Shown in pieces: positions 17,149 to 26,993 of a stretch of DNA of 64,000 nucleotides (the stretch's first letter is position 1; every line of letters begins with the position of its first letter). The notes below the pieces were generated by a model. The model saw only the letters and a program-made list of their open reading frames with translations, was not told the origin of the DNA and made no database searches. Both the position numbers and the translations under genes were made by a program. Location: contig NZ_CP116808.1 of assembly GCF_028464065.1 (NCBI RefSeq), forward strand, positions 4,059,501 to 4,123,500, in the 5' to 3' direction. The stretch comes from Saprospira sp. CCB-QB6. Its GTDB lineage: Bacteria > Bacteroidota > Bacteroidia > Chitinophagales > Saprospiraceae.

Positions 17149-17658
17149 ATGAGACTCGTCCAACTATATAAAACTGGCCGCTTCTTAGCGCCAATCTTCG
17201 CCCTGCTATTTCTCTGTAGTTCAGTGGGTTGGACCAGTTATTCTCATTTTTGTGCTTGTCAAGATAGTTGGCACCAAAGTATTTGGGCCGATATGGGTTG
17301 TTGTCAGCATGAAGCTGATAATTCTCTAGAAAAAGCCGAAAGCTGCTGTTCTATTTTACCCCAGCAAGAGGGAGGCAATCATTGTAGTGTAGATAATCCC
17401 TGCTGCCAGGATAATGAGGTACAGTTTCTTTCTATTTGGGATGATTCTGGGGATTTACTGCCTCCAGATTTAGCGCAATCTTTTTTCTCTCTTCAACTTT
17501 TTTGGGCACCTCGCCTACTCTTAAATTGGCCCAATGCGCCACTTTCTGCACAGGAAGAATTGGCTTGGGCAACTCCTTTTGTTTTTTGGCAAAAACGAGC
17601 TCCACTGCTTTTTGAGGGGGCTGGCTATTTGCAATTTCTTCAGATCATGCGTTGCTAA
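17149..17658 (+). CDS. HYC_CC_PP-type Cys/His-rich secreted protein
   Basis: 169 residues. A signal-anchor (FLAPIFALLFLCSSVGW) is followed by a Cys-dense segment with FCACQDSWH, GCCQHE, ESCCSIL, HCSVDNPCC. The pairing of H, CC and a C-terminal hydrophobic tail fits the HYC_CC_PP family, small periplasmic Bacteroidota proteins encoded next to TonB receptors and thought to handle metal. The placement 50 bases before a TonB receptor with metal-binding extensions supports that. Role as a metal sensor or chaperone is inference. Confidence 0.68.
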   Translation: MRLVQLYKTGRFLAPIFALLFLCSSVGWTSYSHFCACQDSWHQSIWADMGCCQHEADNSLEKAESCCSILPQQEGGNHCSVDNPCCQDNEVQFLSIWDDSGDLLPPDLAQSFFSLQLFWAPRLLLNWPNAPLSAQEELAWATPFVFWQKRAPLLFEGAGYLQFLQIMRC

Positions 17659-17708
17659 AATTGATTTTCTGTTCGATCATTAGTTAATAATCAGAAAATC
17701 AAAATTTT

Positions 17709-20459
17709 ATGCAATTTTACAAATATATCCTCCTGCTAGTTGGACTAGCATGGAGCCAGTTGGCCTATAGCCAATCTTATTTTTTGGGCCAGCTTGTTAA
17801 TGGCCAAGGGGAAGCTATTATTTCAGCCACTGTTCATTGGCAAGATAGCGCTAGTATTGGGGCCGTTACGGATTTTGAGGGGAAATTTCGCATTCTTCGC
17901 CTGGATACGGTCCAGCCACACACCCTAGAAATTCGCCATCTTTCTTATGAGCCTGTGTCTGTAGAAATACTGCCCTCAGAGCAAGATTTAATCCTTACTG
18001 TGGGCGATGACTTACTACTAGAGCAAGCCACCGTTGAAGTCACGGCTAAGCAAGGCGATGCCTTTGCTTCTACCATCAACCCCATCAATGTCGAGACCTT
18101 AGGACAGTGCGAGCTACGCCGTGCGGCTTGTTGCTCTTTGGCCGAAAGCTTTGAGAACAATGGGACCGTCAATGTAAGTTTTACCGATGCCGTTACTGGA
18201 GCCAGAGATATTGAAATGCTGGGCTTGCGAGGCATTTACAGTCAATTGATGATTGAAAATCGGCCTAACTTTAATCGTTTGGGTTTGGCTTATGGCTTAG
18301 AATATATTCCAGGTACTTTTGTCGAAAGCATTCAGATTTCTAAGGGAGCTAGCACTGTACGCAATGGCGTAGAAGGCTTAACAGGACAAATCAACACTGA
18401 ATTGATTAAGCCACATAATGCGCCTAAGCTCTACCTCAATGGATTTATCAATCATTTGGGGCGTAGCGAGCTTAACCTCAATTTGGCTCACAAATTTAAT
18501 GAGCAAACGGCTACTGGACTTTTGTTACATGGCAACTATTTCAACCAAGCCTTAGATCATAATGGGGATAATTTTATGGATATTCCCCTCAAGCGGCAGC
18601 TCAATGCCCTTTGGCGCTTGAACCACCGAACCAAAAACCTGCATGCCGAAATCAATGCGCAAGCTATTTTGGACCAAAGAGAGGGTGGACAAGTTGCTAG
18701 CTTCTTTTCTGCGGCTGATTTGCCCCAACGCTTATACCAAATCGACTCAGATATTGAGCGTTATGAGGTATTTGGTAAACTTGGATTTATCGGCTTTGAT
18801 AATCCCTTACAATCTTTGGCGCTTATTTACAGCCTTAGCCAGCACAATCAATCTTCTTCTTTTGGCGACAGACTTTATGAAGGGAAACAAAACACCGCTT
18901 ATCTCAATTTGCTCTTTCAAACGCCTTTGGGCAAAGGGCAAGAGTTGATGGCGGGTTTCAACTATCGCCTAGATGACTTTCAAGAGCAGGTAAATGAGCT
19001 CAATATGGATCGCAGAGAGCAGCAATCTTCTCTTTTTGCGGAATACAACTGGCAGCAAGAGCTCAATCTAGAAACAGGTCGTGGCTTTGGTCTTATTGCG
19101 GGGCTCCGCCTCGATCAGGTCCAAACCCTTAATGGCATGGAGTACTTGCCTACTGGCCGTCTCAATTTCAAGTACAACTTCAATCAAGACTTTATCATTA
19201 GAGCTTCTGGAGGCCGAGGAATTCGCCTACCCAACTTATTGATTGAAAACTTCCGCTATTTGCCTACTGCTCGAACCTTTGTATTGAATGAAACCCCTGC
19301 CGTAGAAAAAGCTTGGAACTATGGCCTAAATATTACTCGCAACTACATTTTGGGCGAGCGTGCAGGGAGCTTAAGCCTAGATATTTATCGCACTGATTTT
19401 GAACAGCAATTAGTCGCAGATATTGATCACAGCAGCAGCCAAGTTCAGTTTTACAACTTAAAAGGCCGCTCTTTTGCCAACAGCATCTTGTTATCTTGGA
19501 CCCAAGATATTATTGAAAACTTAGAATTGCGTTTGGCCTACAAATACAATGATGTCCGTGCTACTTATCACGGTAATTTAGACTGGATGCCCTTTTCGCC
19601 GCGTCACCGTGGCCTGATGGCTTTGCAGTACCAACTGCCTAAATCTGGCTGGCAGTTTAACCTTAACACCCAATTGGTTGGTCCGCAACGTCTCCCTACA
19701 CTTTATGGTGATCTTAGCGATCTTCCTGCTTATCGCCAAGAAGCCCGCTCTCCTACTTTTGCCTTAGTCAATGCGCAAGTCAGCAAAAAATTGGGCAAAG
19801 GCTGGGAAGTTTATTTGGGTGGAGAAAACCTGACAAACTACCGCCAAGAGCAACCCATTTTGGGTGCTCAAGACCCTTTTGGGCAAAGCCTACAACCCCA
19901 ACTATTTGATGCTTCGGCCGTTTATGCTCCCGTTTTCGGGACTATGGTTTATGCTGGCTTCCGTTATACTTTGGGTCAAAAAACCAAGGCCGATCCTCAT
20001 GCTGGACATAACCACGGGCCTAATGAAGGCCATGATGATCCTCATGCTGGACATAACCACGGGCCTAATGAAGGCCATGATGATCCTCATGCTGGACATA
20101 ACCACGGGCCTAATGAAGGCCATGATGATCCTCATGCTGGACATAACCACGGGCCTAATGAAGCCCACAAAACAGCTAGCGAACATCATCATGAGAATGG
20201 CGCCGAGCTATTGATTAAGTCTGACCCTCAATGTAGCATGTGCCAAACTACGATTAGCCAAGGCTTAGAAAAAATTGAGGGCGTTTATCATGCTAGCGCC
20301 AATCTAAGCAGCAAAACCGTAGAAATTCACTACGATGAGGAGAAAACGAATCCTGCCGCTTTGCGCAAAGCCCTCAGTAAATTGGGCTATCCCGCAGATG
20401 ATCTCCCTGCCGACCCTAAAGCACATGATCAGCTTCCTGCTTGCTGTCAACAGCATTAA
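17709..20459 (+). CDS. TonB-dependent receptor with His-rich repeats and C-terminal HMA domain
   Basis: 916 residues. Order: signal peptide (residues 1-21, ending AYSQ); carboxypeptidase-regulatory-like domain (about 22-105, FLGQLVNGQGEAIISATV); plug (about 115-235, DIEMLGLRGIYSQLMIENRP); beta-barrel to about 755; four copies of a 15-residue DPHAGHNHGPNEGHD unit (about 762-819); then a heavy-metal-associated domain (about 836-900) with C-S-M-C in place of MxCxxC and the tail ALSKLGYPADD. A CCQQH end adds further ligands. The barrel imports a ligand across the outer membrane; the His- and Cys-rich extensions suggest copper (or another soft metal) capture. HMA domains are usually separate or on P-type ATPases, so this fusion is unusual. 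Confidence 0.9.
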   Translation: MQFYKYILLLVGLAWSQLAYSQSYFLGQLVNGQGEAIISATVHWQDSASIGAVTDFEGKFRILRLDTVQPHTLEIRHLSYEPVSVEILPSEQDLILTVGDDLLLEQATVEVTAKQGDAFASTINPINVETLGQCELRRAACCSLAESFENNGTVNVSFTDAVTGARDIEMLGLRGIYSQLMIENRPNFNRLGLAYGLEYIPGTFVESIQISKGASTVRNGVEGLTGQINTELIKPHNAPKLYLNGFINHLGRSELNLNLAHKFNEQTATGLLLHGNYFNQALDHNGDNFMDIPLKRQLNALWRLNHRTKNLHAEINAQAILDQREGGQVASFFSAADLPQRLYQIDSDIERYEVFGKLGFIGFDNPLQSLALIYSLSQHNQSSSFGDRLYEGKQNTAYLNLLFQTPLGKGQELMAGFNYRLDDFQEQVNELNMDRREQQSSLFAEYNWQQELNLETGRGFGLIAGLRLDQVQTLNGMEYLPTGRLNFKYNFNQDFIIRASGGRGIRLPNLLIENFRYLPTARTFVLNETPAVEKAWNYGLNITRNYILGERAGSLSLDIYRTDFEQQLVADIDHSSSQVQFYNLKGRSFANSILLSWTQDIIENLELRLAYKYNDVRATYHGNLDWMPFSPRHRGLMALQYQLPKSGWQFNLNTQLVGPQRLPTLYGDLSDLPAYRQEARSPTFALVNAQVSKKLGKGWEVYLGGENLTNYRQEQPILGAQDPFGQSLQPQLFDASAVYAPVFGTMVYAGFRYTLGQKTKADPHAGHNHGPNEGHDDPHAGHNHGPNEGHDDPHAGHNHGPNEGHDDPHAGHNHGPNEAHKTASEHHHENGAELLIKSDPQCSMCQTTISQGLEKIEGVYHASANLSSKTVEIHYDEEKTNPAALRKALSKLGYPADDLPADPKAHDQLPACCQQH
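19992..20166 (+). repeat. 45-bp tandem repeat, about 4 copies, inside TonB receptor
   Basis: Units begin at 19992, 20037, 20082 and 20127 and are identical at the DNA level, the last one short. Each encodes 15 residues with four His. DNA identity, beyond protein conservation, indicates recent expansion and probable length variation between strains. Confidence 0.95.
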
Positions 20460-20487
20460 GCTTGGATTTTTTAGCTAACCATAACTT

Positions 20488-20524
20488 TGGGCGAAGAACA
20501 GCTGTTCTTCGCCCATTTTTTTTT
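20488..20524 (+). terminator. Terminator of the TonB receptor
   Basis: A 28-base perfect palindrome (tgggcgaagaaca and its complement) followed by nine T. Confidence 0.92.
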
Positions 20525-20581
20525 AATCTTCAAGCCAAAAGAAAAGGGCCGTTCTGCTAGAGGCAATCGAAGTGAAGCCTT

Positions 20582-20722
20582 GGCCCAGCGCTGCGCAGCG
20601 GTGGCCCAAAGGGCCAGACCGAAGGCGGAAGTGCAGCCTGAAGGGCCGAGCGAACAGCGAGCCCCGCAGCATAGCGGCGGCCGACCTAGCCAAAGGCTAG
20701 CCGGCCGCGGGCCCCAAAAAAT
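20582..20722 (-). repeat. GC-rich bipartite repeat, copy 7 (reverse)
   Basis: Inner end ggcccagcgctg, core agggccgag, outer end ggccgcgggcccc + A-run. Outer and inner subtypes match copy 6, which lies 4.6 kb to the left in the opposite orientation across the STAS, HYC and TonB genes. Confidence 0.87.
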
Positions 20723-20751
20723 AACCCCCAACACAAAAGTGCTGAGGGTTA
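20715..20751 (-). terminator. Terminator of the metalloprotease gene
   Basis: On the minus strand: stem aaccctcagcac, four-base loop, complementary strand with one wobble, then a T-run that is the outer A-run of repeat copy 7 read on the other strand. Confidence 0.75.
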
Positions 20752-20782
20752 TGAATACTTCCCTTAGGGTTTAGCCAAAGCC

Positions 20783-23700
20783 TTATCGACGGATGACAAA
20801 CTTTTGGGTAATTTGGCCTTGTTGAGTAGAAAGGCGCAAGAAATAAGTACCTGCGGGCCAATCAAAAGAAAGGGCAAAGTCAAAGTGCTGCCCATTCAGA
20901 CTTTGCTGATGCAATTGCCGACCCAAAACATCAAAGATGGCCAATTCGGCTTGGCTAGCATGAGTCAAGAGAAGCTGCAATTGCATTTGTCCATTATTTG
21001 GATTAGGAAAGAGACTAAAAGCCTCGGCCCATTGTGTATTTAGAGCAGTAACAGCCGTCACTTGAATGCTATCCGTAGCCGTACAGCCATTTGCGTCCGT
21101 AACAGTAACACTATAATTGCCAATTCCGACATTGGTCAGCTGTTGCACACTGTCTCCAGTACTCCAGAGGTAGCTAAAGGGAGCCGTACCTCCATTTTCA
21201 CTGGCTGCCAAAGCACCATTATTGCTTGCTGGGGTATGAGGCTGAGTAAGCGAAAAAGCGACTTGCAAACTGGCAGGAGCTATCACCGTATCGCGAAGGA
21301 TCACCGTACAACCTAGAGCTGTATCACTAACAGAAACTGTATAAATACCAGCAGGTAATCCCTGCAAATCCTCAGTATTTGCCCCATTGGACCAAGAATA
21401 AAGATAGTTTCCAACAGGACTTACTGATAAATCAAGGCTTCCGTCTGCTGTATTCGAGCAGCTAGGGCCATTGCTTAGCGCTGTCAATACAGGTCCCTGA
21501 GGAATATTGAAGCTCTCGCTTCGTACCGCCTCACAGCCATTGGCATCGGTAACGGTCACACTATAAGTACCATTAGCCAAGTTGCTGATGCTTGTAGCCG
21601 TTGAACCATCTGACCAAAGGTAACTATAGGGCCCACCAGCCCCAGCACTAACAGTTAAAGCTAAAGCAGCAGTCCCTGGTACACAGTTTTGCTCGCTACT
21701 CAATAATTGAATTTGCATTGCAGTAGGCTCTCCCACCTGAACTGTTCTTTGAGCACTACAAACTCCAGAGCTAATCGTTACCGTATAGCTGCCAGCTGCC
21801 AGACCGCTAGCCGTTTGCGTATTGGCTCCATTGGACCAGTTATAACTGATTGGAAGCCCTGTAGCTGTACCCACAGCCTGTGCCTCTCCGTCAGCATAGC
21901 CTGCACAGCTTGCATTTTGACTAACGACAGCATTAGTGGCCAAGCTATTGTCTAGAGAAATAGTATAAGCTGCGGCTAGCTCACAGCCATTGGCATCACT
22001 TACGGTTAGTTGATAAACCCCAGCACTTAAGCCTGTTTGGCTGTTACTTGTCGAGCCATTGGACCAAACAAAACTATAGGGTGTTGTTCCGCCATTTACA
22101 ATAGCTGTTAAATCGCCATCATTCCCAACACAACTCTCATCATTGATTCCTGTAGCTAGAGTCATCGCAGTAGGTTGAGCAATATTCGTACTGGCTATAG
22201 CCACACAACCATTTGCATCAATCGCTGTTACGCTATAATTTCCAGCACAAAGGTTAATGGGATTCGCCACAGTGGCTCCACTCGTCCATCGATAACTAAC
22301 TGGCGCTTGCAAGCCCGTACTCTGTAGACTAATACTTCCATCGCAATTGCTGGCACAACTCACAGCCGTAGGGCTGAGTTGTAGACTACCATTACAGGGA
22401 CAGTTGTAGCCAACTATAACCGTAGCCACTACCGTACAACCATTAGCATCCGTAATGCTTACTGTATAAGTTGCCGCACTGAGGTTGCTAGTCGTAGCTG
22501 TTGTTTGCCCATCCGACCAAAGGAAGCTATAGCCTGCAGTTCCTCCACTTACTGTTACCGTGGCCGTGCCATCATTGCCCGCACAGCTTTCATCTGTGCT
22601 AGCTGTTGTAGCCACCAAAGCCGTAGGTTCATTCACTACTGCTGTGGCTACTGTCGTACAACCCGAAGCATCTGTAATGCTTACTGTATAAGTGCCTGCT
22701 AACAATCCAGAGATTGTTGCCGTCGTCTGTCCATTGGACCAAAGGTATGTATAAGGTGTAGTGCCTGCCGTTGCAACAACCGTAGCCATTCCATCCGCCA
22801 ATCCATGACAACTAGCATCAGTAGCATTCGTGGTCGCTGCTAAAGTACAAGGCGTACAACTATTACCAACTACAGCCGTAGCTACTGCCGTACAGCCATT
22901 AGCATCCGTAATCGTTACAGTATAGCTAGCTGCCGTTAGACCAGTAGCTGTAGCTGCCGTTTGTCCATCTGACCAAAGGAAGCTATAGCCCGCAGTTCCA
23001 CCACTTACTGTTACAGTGGCCGTACCATCATTGCCTGCACAGCTTTCATCTGTGCTAGCTGTTGTAGCCACCAAAGCCGTAGGCTCATTCACTACTGCTG
23101 TGGCTACTGTCGTACAACCCGAAGCATCTGTAATGCTTACCGTATAAGTGCCTGCTAACAATCCAGAGATTGTTGCCGTCGTCTGTCCATTGGACCAAAG
23201 GTATGTATAAGGTGTAGTGCCTGCCGTTGCAACAACCGTAGCCATTCCATCCGCCAATCCATGACAACTAGCATCAGTAGCATTCGTGGTCGCTGCTAAA
23301 GTACAAGGCGTACAACTATTACCAACTACAGCCGTAGCTACTGCCGTACAGCCATTAGCATCCGTAATCGTTACAGTATAGCTAGCTGCCGTTAGACCAG
23401 TAGCTGTAGCTGCCGTTTGTCCATCTGACCAAAGGAAGCTATAAGCCCCAGTTCCTCCACTTACTGTTACCGTGGCCGTGCCATCATTGCCCGCACAGCT
23501 TTCATCGGTACTACTAATTCCAGTAGCGAGTTCTGTTACTGTGACCGCAGAAAGAATGATAAGAGTATCACTAATACAACCATTAGTCGCTACAAGAGCA
23601 ATGTCATAACTACCCGCAGCAGCATAACTAACAGTAGGGTTCGTACTGCTAGAGCTGGCTGGTGTTCCTCCAGGGAAAAACCATTCATAGCTGTCGGCAT

Positions 23701-26700
23701 TACTCGAGTTGTTGCTAAAGCTGAGACTATTCCCCAAGCAAATTGTGCTATTGGTTGGACTGAAGTCAGCAGTAGGAAGCGTACCTAAAACAGGTACAAT
23801 ATAATGTGCAACCTCAATCCCCCAACTTCCCGTTTCATCATAGGCATGCCAACTTCCATCACTCCACTGCTCCCAGGCCGTAGCAGGAGCCGTCTCCCCA
23901 TCTGTATTGGTAATTAATGCAATTGTATCATTGCCATAAGTGTACTCTATGCCTACAAAGAACTCATTAGACGCAGGAAGACTAATGTTTCCAAAAGGAA
24001 TAAAGACAACACCACTTCCTCCTGCAATAATGTTTGCAATATCTTGATAAGCAATAGGAACTGTCGCTATGACAGCGCCAGGAGTACCTCCTGTACCATC
24101 CCAAACCTGAACGTTAAAGCTATTGCTCGCATTGGAAGCTACTGCCTGACCAAAACCAAAGTAGGCCCCTGTCAAATGGCTATTTGCGCCCCCATAATTA
24201 AAGTAATCGGCCTTAGCCAAATCACCATAACCATTATGGCCACTCAGATACCCCCCAGGTCCACCTGCATTATAGAGCGCAGGATTATCATTGGCCAAAT
24301 CATAATTAGAAATGGTGTCACAGGCCTGTAGACCCGAACTAAAGCTAGCACTAGCCGCTGGCGAACTCCCACAACCATTTGTGGCACTCACCTGCCAAAA
24401 GTACTGCGTCCCCGTCCCCAATACATTAGAGATATAATTAGGACTGCTCAATCCCGTCGCCTGATCTACGATATTACTAAAGGCCGCATCCGTGGCAATG
24501 CTAATGTCATAACTAGCTCCAGCCGCTGCCGACCAATTAAAATTGACGGGTAGGGCCACTGCGGTAGCTCCATTAACTGGGCTATTCAAACTCAGAGCCG
24601 CAGGCGCCGGATCATTTACCACTAAGGTCAAGATCAAGCTTTTGTTCCCCGATGTGCTGCTCGCATTGACCGTAATCGAATAACTGCCCGCTGCAGTTGC
24701 TCCCCCTACACTAAAATTGAGGGCCACACTGCCCCCTGGCGTAACTGGATTGCTAGCAAAATTAGCACTAACCCCTGCAGGCAAGCCCGTTACAGCAAGT
24801 GTAACAGGATCACTATAAGTACCTATTTGCCCCACATCAATTGTATAGCTTAGGGTAGCAGCCGCACAAACAGCCTGACTATTATTGGCCGTACTTAAGG
24901 TATAATCATTGGTCGAAAGAACAATAGTAAAGTCGTTATCAGAGATATCGAAAAAATATCCATTGGCACAACGTACCATAATACGGCCTGTTGTGGTCCC
25001 TATGTTCGGAACGCTAATCGCCTCACTTCCATCATTGGGTACATTAGCCGCCAAAACAGTAGGATAGCTCAAGCCTCCATCCGTAGACAATAAGATATCT
25101 ACATTGGCACAACTCACAGGATTGCCATCCGTACCGGCAACATCCCAACTTACCGTTTCTGTACTTCCCCCATTCCAACTAATTCCCGTGGCAGAAGGAT
25201 AAAGCACCACAAAAGGACCACTACTGGCATCTACGGTCACTTGCATATCCGCATGAGCCGTACAACCGCCTCCCGCTGCATTGTCCCGAACGGTCACTCT
25301 AAAATCCATAGTTCGACTAACCGAAGGAAGTACCTCCCAAGTAAATGGTCCACCCGCAGCCAAATCACTAAGATTTGGGAAATAACGAGTCGGATCGGTC
25401 ACAGGATCAAAGGAACGAAAGTTTGGCCCAGCCGTAGAACTCGCTACGGGTGGCATCGTGGCCGTCGTATTCTCCATCTGTTCCCAACTGTAGGTTAGGG
25501 TATTCCCATCAGGGTCACTAGCCGTTGCCGTCAATAAGAAAGGAGTGCTGGCCGGAATGCTAATATTCGCAGCTGGTGCACTAACTGTGGGCGCATTATT
25601 AGCCAAGGCCGTAGTCGTCGGACAGCTATGCCCTGCTCCCGTAATAAAGGCCCCCATCTCCTGCAAAGAGACAGAATGGAAATAGTCATCACTTTGATTC
25701 TGTACATTAGGCGCACAAATTCCCGCATACCCCATAATGGTAGAAGCACTACCGGGCTCCATAGCCGTGGCATTATTGCGGTTGCAACTGTTGTTTTGCG
25801 TATGATTGCAGCCAAACTGATGCCCCACCTCATGAGCCACATAATCAATGTCAAAAGGATCGCCAATAGGCGCACTACTGCCCGTTACGCCTCGGGCTTT
25901 GCCCGAATTGCTACAAACAACACCTAAACCAGCCAATCCACCACTATTGGTCCCAAACACATGACCTATATCATAATTGGCCGAACCAATCTCCGTATCA
26001 ATATTAACCTGATTCTCTGTAATCATTGTGCCCGGCGTTCCATTAGTATAAGGATCCGTCGTCGCATTGGTGTAAATAATGAGGTTGTTATTGGCCACCA
26101 AATTCATCCGAATGGCCATCTCCCGCTCATAAACTCCATTCACCCGATTTAGGGTGGTGGTCTGAGCCGCCAAGGCCAAAGCTACCGTTCCCCCATGAAA
26201 CTGAGTGTACTCTCCCGTCGCCGCAATTGCAATGCGGTAGGTCCGCAATTCACAACTGCCAAAACGAGCCGCCGTCTGCCCGCCCGACTTAAAACTAGAG
26301 AGCGGAATGTTGTTGCCCGTCAACCCACAAACAAACTGCTTGGGACTTGCAGGACGAAAATCCCGACGATTATATACTATATAGTGCTCTATATCTCCTC
26401 CACCAAACTGATAAGGATCAATATACACAGTTCCTTCGCCCGGAGTCAATATCATAGCATGAAAACCCTGTGGCGTAAGATCAAAACGAAGCGTTTTTGA
26501 AGGATCACTAAGCCCCCGACCCGCATAGGTCTGTATTTCAGGAAACTTCTCCGCTAATTCTACCTCCATGATCGGAGATTCTACAATCTCAAAAGTTTCA
26601 TAGCTGCCATCTGGCAATGGTAAACTCAAAAGAGTGGGACTAATGGCCGCAATAGGCGTCCGCTCCATAGGAGTGGCCGCTAAAAGATCCCTTATCCCCG

Positions 26701-26875
26701 ATAAATTTAATCGGACCATCTGATATTGCTCGGCAAAAATGTAACGTGTTCCCGACTTGGGAATTTGGTCCTCTTTTACAGCGGTCCAAAGCTCTGTCTG
26801 CCCCCAAATCTGGGAACTAAAGAGCAATAACCAACTGCATAACAGTACCCTTAGGTAGCTCAGTCGCATAGGCAT
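20783..26875 (-). CDS. Secreted reprolysin-like metalloprotease with SprB repeats and T9SS sorting domain
   Basis: 2030 residues. A signal peptide (LLCSWLLLFSSQIWGQ) and propeptide are followed by a metzincin domain, with the zinc motif H348-E349-V-G-H352-Q-F-G-C-N-H358 and a downstream Met (GSASTIMGYAG) as Met-turn. Next come Ig/fibronectin-like modules (to about 1000), a PKD module near 1100 (YEWFFPGG), and about a dozen SprB-type repeats with VTDANGC endings (about 1150-1900). The last 80 residues (FSLFPNPNNGQM, VLGRQL, WPAGTYFLRL, QKFVIRR) are a type A C-terminal sorting domain of the type IX secretion system. It is probably a surface-attached or released protease; a predatory or macromolecule-degrading role is inference. 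Two SprB blocks are almost identical at DNA level. Confidence 0.92.
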   Translation of the reverse strand: MPMRLSYLRVLLCSWLLLFSSQIWGQTELWTAVKEDQIPKSGTRYIFAEQYQMVRLNLSGIRDLLAATPMERTPIAAISPTLLSLPLPDGSYETFEIVESPIMEVELAEKFPEIQTYAGRGLSDPSKTLRFDLTPQGFHAMILTPGEGTVYIDPYQFGGGDIEHYIVYNRRDFRPASPKQFVCGLTGNNIPLSSFKSGGQTAARFGSCELRTYRIAIAATGEYTQFHGGTVALALAAQTTTLNRVNGVYEREMAIRMNLVANNNLIIYTNATTDPYTNGTPGTMITENQVNIDTEIGSANYDIGHVFGTNSGGLAGLGVVCSNSGKARGVTGSSAPIGDPFDIDYVAHEVGHQFGCNHTQNNSCNRNNATAMEPGSASTIMGYAGICAPNVQNQSDDYFHSVSLQEMGAFITGAGHSCPTTTALANNAPTVSAPAANISIPASTPFLLTATASDPDGNTLTYSWEQMENTTATMPPVASSTAGPNFRSFDPVTDPTRYFPNLSDLAAGGPFTWEVLPSVSRTMDFRVTVRDNAAGGGCTAHADMQVTVDASSGPFVVLYPSATGISWNGGSTETVSWDVAGTDGNPVSCANVDILLSTDGGLSYPTVLAANVPNDGSEAISVPNIGTTTGRIMVRCANGYFFDISDNDFTIVLSTNDYTLSTANNSQAVCAAATLSYTIDVGQIGTYSDPVTLAVTGLPAGVSANFASNPVTPGGSVALNFSVGGATAAGSYSITVNASSTSGNKSLILTLVVNDPAPAALSLNSPVNGATAVALPVNFNWSAAAGASYDISIATDAAFSNIVDQATGLSSPNYISNVLGTGTQYFWQVSATNGCGSSPAASASFSSGLQACDTISNYDLANDNPALYNAGGPGGYLSGHNGYGDLAKADYFNYGGANSHLTGAYFGFGQAVASNASNSFNVQVWDGTGGTPGAVIATVPIAYQDIANIIAGGSGVVFIPFGNISLPASNEFFVGIEYTYGNDTIALITNTDGETAPATAWEQWSDGSWHAYDETGSWGIEVAHYIVPVLGTLPTADFSPTNSTICLGNSLSFSNNSSNADSYEWFFPGGTPASSSSTNPTVSYAAAGSYDIALVATNGCISDTLIILSAVTVTELATGISSTDESCAGNDGTATVTVSGGTGAYSFLWSDGQTAATATGLTAASYTVTITDANGCTAVATAVVGNSCTPCTLAATTNATDASCHGLADGMATVVATAGTTPYTYLWSNGQTTATISGLLAGTYTVSITDASGCTTVATAVVNEPTALVATTASTDESCAGNDGTATVTVSGGTAGYSFLWSDGQTAATATGLTAASYTVTITDANGCTAVATAVVGNSCTPCTLAATTNATDASCHGLADGMATVVATAGTTPYTYLWSNGQTTATISGLLAGTYTVSITDASGCTTVATAVVNEPTALVATTASTDESCAGNDGTATVTVSGGTAGYSFLWSDGQTTATTSNLSAATYTVSITDANGCTVVATVIVGYNCPCNGSLQLSPTAVSCASNCDGSISLQSTGLQAPVSYRWTSGATVANPINLCAGNYSVTAIDANGCVAIASTNIAQPTAMTLATGINDESCVGNDGDLTAIVNGGTTPYSFVWSNGSTSNSQTGLSAGVYQLTVSDANGCELAAAYTISLDNSLATNAVVSQNASCAGYADGEAQAVGTATGLPISYNWSNGANTQTASGLAAGSYTVTISSGVCSAQRTVQVGEPTAMQIQLLSSEQNCVPGTAALALTVSAGAGGPYSYLWSDGSTATSISNLANGTYSVTVTDANGCEAVRSESFNIPQGPVLTALSNGPSCSNTADGSLDLSVSPVGNYLYSWSNGANTEDLQGLPAGIYTVSVSDTALGCTVILRDTVIAPASLQVAFSLTQPHTPASNNGALAASENGGTAPFSYLWSTGDSVQQLTNVGIGNYSVTVTDANGCTATDSIQVTAVTALNTQWAEAFSLFPNPNNGQMQLQLLLTHASQAELAIFDVLGRQLHQQSLNGQHFDFALSFDWPAGTYFLRLSTQQGQITQKFVIRR
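22500..23500 (-). repeat. 456-bp tandem repeat within the protease gene
   Basis: Positions 456 bases apart (for example 22629-22811 against 23085-23267) are nearly identical, giving a little over two copies; each unit encodes three SprB-like segments including NEPTALVATTASTDESCAG. Confidence 0.9.
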
Positions 26876-26993
26876 TTTCTAGTTAGGTGTATAAAAATGG
26901 GTTAATGAATCCTTAAGATAAAGTTTCTATCTTTCTAGAACGCCTTTCATCTCTTTATTGTGCATTCATTCAATGAACAATGCTTTTTTAGAT

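Noticed and set aside
19864-20214. Repetitive frames MILMLDITTGLMKA and, antisense, RPVVMSSMRIIMAF
   Set aside because: Out-of-frame readings of the 45-bp tandem units inside the TonB receptor gene.
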